Origin: Actinomycetospora lutea
GTDB lineage: Bacteria > Actinomycetota > Actinomycetes > Mycobacteriales > Pseudonocardiaceae
Reading direction: 5' to 3'
Length of the DNA stretch: 64,000 nucleotides
Assembly: GCF_028737205.1 (NCBI RefSeq)
Contig: NZ_JAQZAL010000014.1
Span: 103,597 to 167,596, forward strand
This document shows, piece by piece, positions 58,238-64,000 of the stretch. The stretch's first letter is position 1; each line of letters starts with the position of its first letter. The translations under genes and the position numbers were made by a program. Below the pieces are notes generated by a model that was not told the DNA's origin, ran no database searches, and saw only the letters and a list, made by a program, of their open reading frames with translations.

Positions 58238-59737
58238 TCACCGCGAACCCTCTGCGGTGGGTGCGCCGGTCGGCGGGGTGGGGCGCGGCGGAGGTGGCGT
58301 CTGGCAGGCCTGGTGCAGTCCGGGCAGGACGTGCGGCGTGAGTGCGGCACCCCGATCGATGGTGACGGCGGCGACGGCGCCGCCGAGGACGCAGAGCCCG
58401 GCCGAGATGAGCATCGCCCGGGAGAATCCGGGTCCGAGGGGCCCGGACCCGCTGGTGTCGAGGCCGACGACGAGCGGGAGGACGGCCACGGCGAGGAGGC
58501 TGGCGACGCGGGAGATGGCGTTGTTCGCGCCGGAGGCTGCGCCGACGTGCTCGGGCGCCACCGACGCGAGCACTGCGGATGTCAGCGGCGCGACGGTGCA
58601 CGCCATCCCGACCCCGAAGACGACGACAGCAGGCAACACCGCTTCGAGGTAGCCCGCGCCGGGGACGACCCCGATCAGCAGGACCAGCCCTGCGCCGGCC
58701 ACGACCGGGCCGAAGGTCATCAGCCACCGCGGGCCCACCCGCTGCGCCCACGCGCCCACCTTGCTGGAGAGCAGCAGCATGATGACGGTGAAGGGGAGGA
58801 ACGCCAGCCCGGCGGCCAGGGCCGAGTACCCGAGACCCTGCTGCAGCTGCAGGACGAGCAGGAACAGCGCGCCGCCGAGCGCGGTGTACACCGTGAAGGT
58901 CACGAGGTTCGCGCCGGTGAACTGGGCCGAGCGGAACATCGCGAGCGGCATCAGGGGGTTCGCGGAGCGCAGCTCGATCACGGGGAAGGCGGTGAGCGCG
59001 AGCGCCCCTCCGACGGTGGCGCCCACGGTGAGCGCGGTCCAGCCGTGCACCGGCGCCTCGATGAGGCCGTAGACGATCCCACCGAGCCCGACGGTGGCTG
59101 CGGCTGCGCCCGCGACGTCCAGCCTGCCTCGTGCCGAGGGGTCCTTGGTCTCGGGGACGTGGTGTGCCGTCACCCAGAACGCTGCGGTGGCGATCGGGAC
59201 GTTGATGAGGAACACCCAGCGCCACGATGCCGCGTCGACCAGCCAGCCACCCAGGAAGGGGCCCAGCGCGGCGGCGACGCCGCTGAGCCCTGCCCACGTG
59301 CCGATCGCGCGACCCCGGTCGTCGCTGCGGATGACCGAGTCGATGAGGGCCAGGCTCCCGGGGATCAGCAGCGCACCCCCGATCCCCTGCGCGAGGCGCG
59401 CGAGGATCAGCGCGGCGCCGCCGGGTGCCAGGCCGCATCCGACCGAGGCCACGGTGAAGACGACGAGGCCCAGCAGGAAGACCCGCCGGCGGCCGAAGCG
59501 ATCTCCGAGGGCCCCGCCGAGCAGCAGCAGTGCGCTGAGGGTGAGCAGGTAACCGTCGAGCACCCACTGCAGAACGGAGAACCCGCCCCCGAGATCGTCG
59601 CCGATCGCCGGCAGCGCCACATTGACCACGGACCCGTCGAGGAACGCCACGCCGGACCCGAGGGCCGCGGCCACGACCAGCCATCGGCCGGCCGGGGACG
59701 AGAGCGGGACCGCTGCCGGCACCGGGAGCTGCGTCAC
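58238..59737 (-). CDS. DHA2-type MFS drug exporter
   Basis: The 499-residue protein has about fourteen hydrophobic helices and begins with AALGSGVAFLDGSVVNVALP, the first motif of DHA2 exporters, then GALGDRFGRRRVFLLGL, GVAAALGPFLGGWLVDAASW (motif C) and LINVPIATAAFW. Members export drugs, antiseptics or metabolites with protons. GTG start after GGGAGGG. It lies between the epoxide hydrolase and molybdopterin genes on the same strand, so it may export a product or toxin connected with them. Confidence 0.88.
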   Translation of the reverse strand: MTQLPVPAAVPLSSPAGRWLVVAAALGSGVAFLDGSVVNVALPAIGDDLGGGFSVLQWVLDGYLLTLSALLLLGGALGDRFGRRRVFLLGLVVFTVASVGCGLAPGGAALILARLAQGIGGALLIPGSLALIDSVIRSDDRGRAIGTWAGLSGVAAALGPFLGGWLVDAASWRWVFLINVPIATAAFWVTAHHVPETKDPSARGRLDVAGAAAATVGLGGIVYGLIEAPVHGWTALTVGATVGGALALTAFPVIELRSANPLMPLAMFRSAQFTGANLVTFTVYTALGGALFLLVLQLQQGLGYSALAAGLAFLPFTVIMLLLSSKVGAWAQRVGPRWLMTFGPVVAGAGLVLLIGVVPGAGYLEAVLPAVVVFGVGMACTVAPLTSAVLASVAPEHVGAASGANNAISRVASLLAVAVLPLVVGLDTSGSGPLGPGFSRAMLISAGLCVLGGAVAAVTIDRGAALTPHVLPGLHQACQTPPPPRPTPPTGAPTAEGSR

Positions 59738-59768
59738 GGCGGTGACCCTCCCTCGGCGGAATGGACGA

Positions 59769-60977
59769 TCAGCGGAGGCCGGCGAACGCGGCGCGGACCT
59801 CCCGGGCGAAGAGCTCAGGCTCCTCCCACGCGGCGAAGTGCCCGCCGCGGTCGACCTCGTTGAAGTAGGCGACGCCGGGATACACCGCGTCGACCCAGCT
59901 TCGCGGCGCGGCCCACAGCTCGCCGGGGAAGGTCGTGAAGCCGACCGGGACCGACACCGCGGGCGGGGGCTGACCAGATGCCTGCGCCCCGGCCACGAAC
60001 CGTCCGAACTCCCAGTACCACCGGGCGGCCGAGGCGCCGGTACCCGTGAGCCAGTACAGGGTGATGTTGTCGAGGACGGTGTCGCGGGTGAGGTTGCCGA
60101 CGGGGGCGCCGTCGACGAATGCGCGCCGGATCTTCTCGTAGCTGTCCGTGTCGTGGTCGAGCATCCAGGCCGCGAGGGCGACAGGCGAGTCGAGCAGGGC
60201 GTAGCCGATGGTCTGCGGCCGGGTGGACTGTTCGAGGAAGTAGCCGAAGCCGTCGGTCGTGAACGTGGTGACCGCGACATGCGCGGCGCGCTCCTGGTCG
60301 GTGTCGTTCGGTAGCTGGTCCTTGAGGCCGAGAGCACCCGCGAGCAGGTTGACGTGGATGCCGAGCAGTCCCTCGGGGCCCTGCCGGCCCATCGCGTCCG
60401 TGACGTCGGCGCCCACGTCGCCTCCTTGCGCGACGTAGCGGGTGTAGCCGAGGCGGGCCATCAGCTCCGCCCATGCTCGGGCGATCCGGCCGGAATCCCA
60501 GCCGAGCTCGGTGGGGGACGCCGAGTAGCCGTAGCCCGGAAGGGACGGCAGCACCAGGTGGAACGCGTCCTCGGGGCGGCCTCCGTGGGCGACCGGGTCG
60601 GTCAGTGGACCGATGGTGTCCAGGAGCTCGACCACCGAGCCGGGCCAGCCGTGCGTCATGATCAGGGGCAGGGCGTCCTGGTGCGACGACGGCACGTGGA
60701 TGAAGTGGATGTCGACACCGTCGATCGTGGTGCTGAACTGCGGGAGCGCATTCAGCCTGGCCTCGCACGCGCGCCAGTCGTGGTCGGACGCCCAGTACCG
60801 GGCGATCTCCTGGATCGCTGCCGACTGCACACCCTGCGAGCGGTCTTCGACGAGCTCGCGAGACGGCAGGCGCGTGTGGGCGAGGCGGCGGCGCAGGTCG
60901 GTGAGATCCTCTTCCGGCGTCGCGATGCGGAAGGGCCGGACGGTCGTGCTTTCCCGTGAATCGGTGATGAGGGACAC
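59769..60977 (-). CDS. Epoxide hydrolase-type alpha/beta hydrolase
   Basis: The 402-residue protein has the N-terminal EHN domain (FRIATPEEDLTDLRRRLAHT; RLNALPQFSTTIDGVDIHFI) and an alpha/beta hydrolase domain with MTHGWPGSVVELLD (HGxP oxyanion motif), the nucleophile Asp in GGDVGADV and a late GGHFAAWEEPEL histidine. It resembles microsomal-type bacterial epoxide hydrolases, which open epoxides to diols. The GTG at 60977 is preferred: an AGGAG lies six bases before it, while ATG 60983 has no room for a ribosome-binding site. Confidence 0.88.
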   Translation of the reverse strand: MSLITDSRESTTVRPFRIATPEEDLTDLRRRLAHTRLPSRELVEDRSQGVQSAAIQEIARYWASDHDWRACEARLNALPQFSTTIDGVDIHFIHVPSSHQDALPLIMTHGWPGSVVELLDTIGPLTDPVAHGGRPEDAFHLVLPSLPGYGYSASPTELGWDSGRIARAWAELMARLGYTRYVAQGGDVGADVTDAMGRQGPEGLLGIHVNLLAGALGLKDQLPNDTDQERAAHVAVTTFTTDGFGYFLEQSTRPQTIGYALLDSPVALAAWMLDHDTDSYEKIRRAFVDGAPVGNLTRDTVLDNITLYWLTGTGASAARWYWEFGRFVAGAQASGQPPPAVSVPVGFTTFPGELWAAPRSWVDAVYPGVAYFNEVDRGGHFAAWEEPELFAREVRAAFAGLR

Positions 60978-61649
60978 GAACATCTCCTGGGATGGATCGG
61001 GAACCGACCACGCGGCCCGGGCTGCGGACGGCATGGCGGGTGAGCTCTCGAGCTCGATGGAATCGACGTCCGATTCGTTCCGGACGACGTGCGACATGCC
61101 GGGCGCGAGAGCCGGCACGAGGACGTCCGACCGCCACCGGGTCGGACGAACGAATGGATGTCACCCGCAGTACCGAGCGGACACCTGGCCTACGACAATG
61201 CTTCCGGGCGTCACCGCCGCGGCAGAAGAGAGGCAGCAAGCGCGTCTCGTGACTCAGTGTGGGGCTTGAGAAGCCAGAAGGCCGCCTGAATGAACAGGCG
61301 CGGTCGACGTGCGGGCCATCGTTGCTCCTCTCGTCGACGGGGAGCAGGCTTGTCGTCGAGAGTATGCCCGAAAAGCGGCCTTCCAGGTGACATGGAGGAC
61401 AAGAGCGGACGGATCGCCGACCGCTCTCGGCTCGATGCCCTGAGGACCTTCACCACGTCGGGTCAAGAACCGTTCACATGTTCACGATGCGTGCCCGCAA
61501 CGCCACGATCCATGCATCGTGCGGAAGGCGACACCGCGGATACCGACGGTGAATACGGAAGGGAATCATCTGATCGCCCGCCTCACCGCCCAGCACGATC
61601 GCCCGGGCACGGTGCGCTGACGCCGGTCGGCGGCCGCGCGGACGACGCA
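60978..61649. other. Intergenic, no gene supported
   Basis: This 672-base stretch upstream of the epoxide hydrolase contains no credible protein or RNA gene. A short reverse frame of 21 residues (61254-61319) follows a good GAGAGGAGC site but codes for nothing recognisable. The base composition is slightly less GC-rich than the flanks. Confidence 0.6.
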
Positions 61650-61928
61650 TCACAGCGCCGAGGGCGGTACGCGGAAGTACCCGTCGTCGACCGACGGCGC
61701 GGCGCGGAGCGCCTCGTCCCGAGCCAGGCAGGGGAGGACGACGTCGGGTCGCGTGACGTTGACCAGGGCGGCGGGTCGTGCCGTGGACGGCACGTCCTCG
61801 GGGATCTCGCCGACCGTCCCGACCATGGCCATGACGGCCTCGATCTGCGGGACGTAGCGGTCGAGCTCTTCGTCGGTCAGCGCGAGCCTCGCGAGGCGGG
61901 CCAGGTGCGCGACCGTCGCCCGATTCAT
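61650..61928 (-). CDS. GatC-like protein (orphan tRNA amidotransferase subunit)
   Basis: The 92-residue protein clearly resembles GatC of the GatCAB amidotransferase: ATVAHLARLARLALTDEELD at the start, then VGEIPEDVPSTARPAALVNVTRPDVV. GatC stabilises GatA in the conversion of misacylated Glu-tRNA(Gln)/Asp-tRNA(Asn). There is no gatA or gatB here, and the chromosome should have its normal set elsewhere, so this may be a paralogue serving a GatA-like amidase, or a relic. An ATG ten codons upstream is an alternative start. Confidence 0.8.
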   Translation of the reverse strand: MNRATVAHLARLARLALTDEELDRYVPQIEAVMAMVGTVGEIPEDVPSTARPAALVNVTRPDVVLPCLARDEALRAAPSVDDGYFRVPPSAL

Positions 61929-62280
61929 CCCGGTCCCCGCCTCGGCGCCTGCGGCCATCGCTCGACGGTACCGACACGCCTCGGCACTCCGCGAGAGAAA
62001 TCGTGGCATGAACGGAGACGGCCGAACTGTGGGTCTTCGAGCACACGGAGGACTCGTCCGGTCGGTGTCCCGGTGAGCAGTTCGGGATCGAGCAGCCCGC
62101 CGGGTCATCGATCCCGACTCGCGGAATCCGTTCCGTCCGGTGGTCGGAGCTCGTGCCCTGTCTCTCGGAATGTCGTCGGCATCGGCCGCGATGCCGGAGA
62201 ATGTCCTCCCGAACGCGTGCGCGGCACAGGCCGTGGTGGTTTCCGACCACTGCCGCGAGGTATCCGCTCCCGGTTCCGGC
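61929..62280. other. Intergenic, no gene supported
   Basis: This 352-base gap between the orphan GatC-like gene and the GtrA-like gene holds no supported gene. It probably carries the reverse promoter of gatC. Confidence 0.55.
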
Positions 62281-62814
62281 TCAGGCCGTGGGTACGGGCC
62301 GGCGTGTGTGGCTGGAGAACACCCAGAGCCGCAGGAAGAAGAATCGCGCCAGACCGACCGTGCCGGTCACCGCGCCGATGAGCAGCACCTGCGCCCACCA
62401 GGCGTCGCTCACCACGGGATCGAACACGGCCAGGGCGGTGGCGGTGGCCACCAGGCCGGCCACGGCCAGCCCGCCGCCCTCCCATTGCGCCGTCCACCAG
62501 CTGATCCTCCCGCCGGCGTGGAAGGTGAGTCGCCGGTGGAGCTCGTTGGCGAGAACCGACGAGGCGACAGCGCCGATCAGGTTGGCCGGCTGGCTACCGA
62601 GTGGCCGCAGCAGCAGGAACGCACCGAAATAGACCGCAGAACTGATCACGCCCACCGTGACGAAGCGGACGAGCTGAGCGGCCGGGTCGTCGCCGTGCAG
62701 CCGTGCCCGAGTGCCGCACAGTGCTACCTGCCAGGGCCGCGACCCCTGCGAGCACGGCCGGCACGACCTCGCGGCGGACACACCGTCCACGGTACGACCG
62801 ATCCGCGCCGCCAT
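62281..62814 (-). CDS. GtrA-like membrane protein
   Basis: The protein has four membrane helices typical of GtrA: FVTVGVISSAVYFGAFLLL, ANLIGAVASSVLANELHRR-LTFH (the conserved NxxxxRxxTF), LAVAGLVATATALAVF and LIGAVTGTVGLARFFFLRLWVF. GtrA proteins flip polyprenyl-linked sugars or take part in cell-wall glycan assembly. The length is 177 residues if the ATG at 62814 is used, but the first 60 residues are atypical (basic, cysteine-containing) and the true start may be closer to DDPAAQLVRFV; no ATG or GTG is there. Confidence 0.75.
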   Translation of the reverse strand: MAARIGRTVDGVSAARSCRPCSQGSRPWQVALCGTRARLHGDDPAAQLVRFVTVGVISSAVYFGAFLLLRPLGSQPANLIGAVASSVLANELHRRLTFHAGGRISWWTAQWEGGGLAVAGLVATATALAVFDPVVSDAWWAQVLLIGAVTGTVGLARFFFLRLWVFSSHTRRPVPTA

Positions 62815-62893
62815 CGGCGGACTCCTCGGCGAGCTCGAGATCGACCTGATGCGCGACCACCAGCCCGGACGACCGACAACCCCGAAACGACGA

Positions 62894-62926
62894 ACGCCCG
62901 AACCCACACACCGTGGGTCCGGGCGT
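62894..62926 (-). terminator. Strong hairpin, probable tRNA terminator (reverse)
   Basis: Two 14-base arms (ACGCCCGAACCCAC and its partner, 13 of 14 pairs) with a five-base loop lie downstream of the tRNA remnant on the reverse strand. The reverse strand continues with TTCGTCGTTT, a partly T-rich tail. Confidence 0.65.
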
Positions 62927-62950
62927 CCGGATGTCCTGAGACATCACCGC

Positions 62951-62997
62951 GTGCCCCCGGCAGAATTCGAACCTGCGCGCCCGCCCCCGGAGGCCGG
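62951..62997 (-). tRNA. 3' half of tRNA-Arg(CCG), degenerate (pseudo-tRNA)
   Basis: Read on the reverse strand the segment has an anticodon stem-loop CCGGC-CTCCGGG-GGCGG (anticodon CCG, one mismatch in the stem), a T-arm GCAGG-TTCGAAT-TCTGC and an acceptor strand CGGGGGC followed by A. This equals the 3' half of an arginine tRNA. The 5' acceptor strand (GCCCCCG) and a normal D-arm cannot be found upstream: the nearest CCCCCCG is about 16 bases too far and lacks D-arm pairing. It is probably not functional. Such 3' halves remain where integrating elements used a tRNA gene as attachment site. Confidence 0.55.
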
Positions 62998-63515
62998 GCG
63001 ACCCGGTGCCCGCAGGCGTTCTGCCTGGTCTTCAGGGTGGCGGGGGGTCGCGCCGGGAGCCTACACAAGTCTCCTGTGGCCTCCCGTTCGTCCCACGAAC
63101 CGTCCCACGGCCACGCCACCACGGGCGCACGCTACAGCCCGAACGACTCCCGAACCCGGTGATTCACGACGCGGGATTGTCGGGACACCTTTGGTATCAC
63201 CGGTGGGCCCGGTCCGGGGCCCTGTGCGATCCACGTCCTGAACACGGCTCGAGTCGGCGCCGCCGTCAAGTCGCATCTGCAGGGACGAACCTGCCAGCCG
63301 GGTTGGCCAGCGCCGGGGCCCCCTCGTCCCGCCCCGAGCCCCGGCGCCTATCCGCTCCCGAACCTCCAGGGTCTACGGGTGCGGACAAGTCTGCCCTCGT
63401 TGTTCGCACGGCAACACCGCCGAGTGCCGAGTCGGTTGTGCCCGGCCCGTCCTCCGTCGCGAGCCGGCTCGACACGGTCCGCGACGTTGCGTCGCCGTTG
63501 GACCCAGGGGTCCGA
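62998..63515. other. Intergenic, no gene supported
   Basis: This 518-base region upstream of the tRNA half and before the STAS gene holds no gene I can support. It includes the bases where the missing 5' part of the tRNA would lie. Confidence 0.55.
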
Positions 63516-63887
63516 TCACGCGGTCATGCCCCCGCTAGGCGGCGGGCCCGGGCCTGAGCCCACCCCGGACGGGGCTTCGCCATGAACCAGCGCGTGGACG
63601 GAGTCGCACAAGTCCTGAAGATCGAGCATGGGTGCCGTGCTGAGCAGAGCCGTGAACTGGCCCCAGCGCGCGCCCCCAATGGAAACCGCCATGGCGGAAG
63701 ACCCAGCGGCCAAGGCCTCCAGCCCGGCAAGGCCGGCACGGCGGCAGTCCGTCACGGCACTCATGTTCAGGTGCAGCTCGGTCTGGCCGCCGCGGTGGAG
63801 CTGGTCGCAGTAGTTAGCGATACTCGCCATCTCGGAGGCGCCGAGCGTGCCAGCAAGGAGGATGGTTCGCGGTGTCTGGGCGTCCAC
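63516..63887 (-). CDS. STAS-domain protein (anti-sigma factor antagonist-like)
   Basis: The 123-residue protein has the STAS pattern: ILLAGTLGASEMASIANYCD, ELHLNMSAVTDCRRAGLAGL where DCRRAG takes the place of the usual D(S)xG phospho-site, and LSTAPMLDLQDLCDSVHALV. The expected phosphorylated serine is not clear (C-R-R-A instead of S/T), so regulation by a kinase may be lost. GTG start. It stands alone near the right edge; no anti-sigma or sigma gene is adjacent. Confidence 0.75.
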   Translation of the reverse strand: MDAQTPRTILLAGTLGASEMASIANYCDQLHRGGQTELHLNMSAVTDCRRAGLAGLEALAAGSSAMAVSIGGARWGQFTALLSTAPMLDLQDLCDSVHALVHGEAPSGVGSGPGPPPSGGMTA

Positions 63888-63948
63888 GAGCGGCCTCCGC
63901 TCAGGTTTGTGTGCTCTTCAGCGTCTCCCTCTCGGGGATAACCCACTA

Positions 63949-64000
63949 GGGCGTGTCTCCTGAATCTTGAGCGTGATGTCGGCGAGCATGCTGGCCGTGG
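63949..64000. mobile_element. Possible edge of an insertion sequence (partial)
   Basis: From 63949 the bases GGGCGTGTCTCCTGAATC resemble the terminal inverted repeat of actinobacterial IS5-type elements, preceded by CTA. The window ends 52 bases later, so no transposase can be confirmed. Confidence 0.35.

Noticed and set aside
61254..61319. 21-residue reverse frame with a GAGAGGAGC ribosome-binding site
   Set aside because: No recognisable sequence and codon use unlike neighbouring genes; noted as a possible leader peptide but not annotated.
62930..62945. GATGTC-CTGA-GACATC palindrome near the tRNA half, similar to the MarR operator centre
   Set aside because: Only six-base arms; likely chance, and no MarR gene is adjacent.
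63061..63276. Reverse open frame of 71 residues between the tRNA half and the STAS gene
   Set aside because: Low-complexity composition and no start with a ribosome-binding site.
1..64000. CRISPR arrays, rRNA genes, phage structural genes
   Set aside because: No regularly spaced repeats, rRNA-like sequence or phage proteins were seen on either strand.

Overview
The window is high-GC bacterial chromosome with dense genes, many GTG starts, and many neighbouring genes joined by 4-base ATGA or GTGA stop/start overlaps. Several features point to an actinobacterium: a mycothiol-dependent maleylpyruvate-isomerase-like protein, an Lsr2-like DNA-binding tail on a nuclease, a SHOCT protein, DUF5709, a PF13845-like septum-formation protein and a group II truncated haemoglobin. 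Pseudonocardiaceae would fit the gene mix, but that is inference; no rRNA or intact tRNA is present to confirm it. Nearly all of the window looks like chromosomal accessory metabolism. Only the last 3 kb thins out into pseudo-tRNA, possible IS end and non-coding sequence.

Layout. 1-6.6 kb: the end of a cysteine dioxygenase and a rhodanese, a deleted M20 amidohydrolase, an acyl-CoA ligase, DUF5709, a septum-formation-like protein, an MHS-type transporter and a degenerate uridine-kinase-like protein. 6.7-16 kb: Baeyer-Villiger monooxygenase, ERCC4 nuclease, GlcD-type oxidase, DHFR-like reductase, siderophore-interacting reductase, a MarR/hydrolase pair with a large shared palindrome, two small membrane proteins, and an Lrp regulator divergent from alanine dehydrogenase. 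16-21 kb: a compact five-gene operon (carbamoyltransferase, luciferase-like monooxygenase, adenylation enzyme, carrier protein, small helical protein) that looks like a small non-ribosomal biosynthetic cluster. 21-34 kb: mixed genes including a P-loop ATPase, L,D-transpeptidase, stand-alone LigD polymerase, a BKACE / RraA / SDR group, a class A beta-lactamase, and a formaldehyde-activating-enzyme (Fae) homologue.

34.8-42 kb: a five-gene reverse operon for N-methylated amine breakdown (Rieske monooxygenase, its flavin/2Fe-2S reductase, aldehyde dehydrogenase, two sarcosine-oxidase-type flavoproteins) with a divergent LysR regulator. These demethylations release formaldehyde, so the Fae homologue and mycothiol protein beside the operon may form a detoxification module. 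42-47.6 kb: 2OG oxygenase, SnoaL protein, a large LuxR-type ATPase whose frame has lost its stop, DUF4242, an aldoxime dehydratase, a luciferase-type pseudogene and truncated haemoglobin. 47.7-51 kb: ankyrin protein, SHOCT, DUF6325, a ClC chloride channel and small proteins. 51-54.3 kb: a SABATH-type methyltransferase, then a metal-type MerR with a perfect operator and DUF305/DUF6153 proteins (likely copper). 54.4-61 kb: LysR with a TDT transporter, then a probable epoxide hydrolase, MFS, molybdopterin oxidoreductase, ferredoxin reductase and DUF6510 operon. 61.6-64 kb: an orphan GatC, GtrA, a 3' half of tRNA-Arg(CCG) with a terminator, a STAS protein and what may be the edge of an insertion sequence.

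Three copies of one 40-46 bp palindrome sit between convergent genes (12.2, 13.5 and 22.8 kb) and look like a dispersed bidirectional terminator family. All functions are judged from sequence alone; family names and partner ideas are marked as inference where they go beyond visible motifs.
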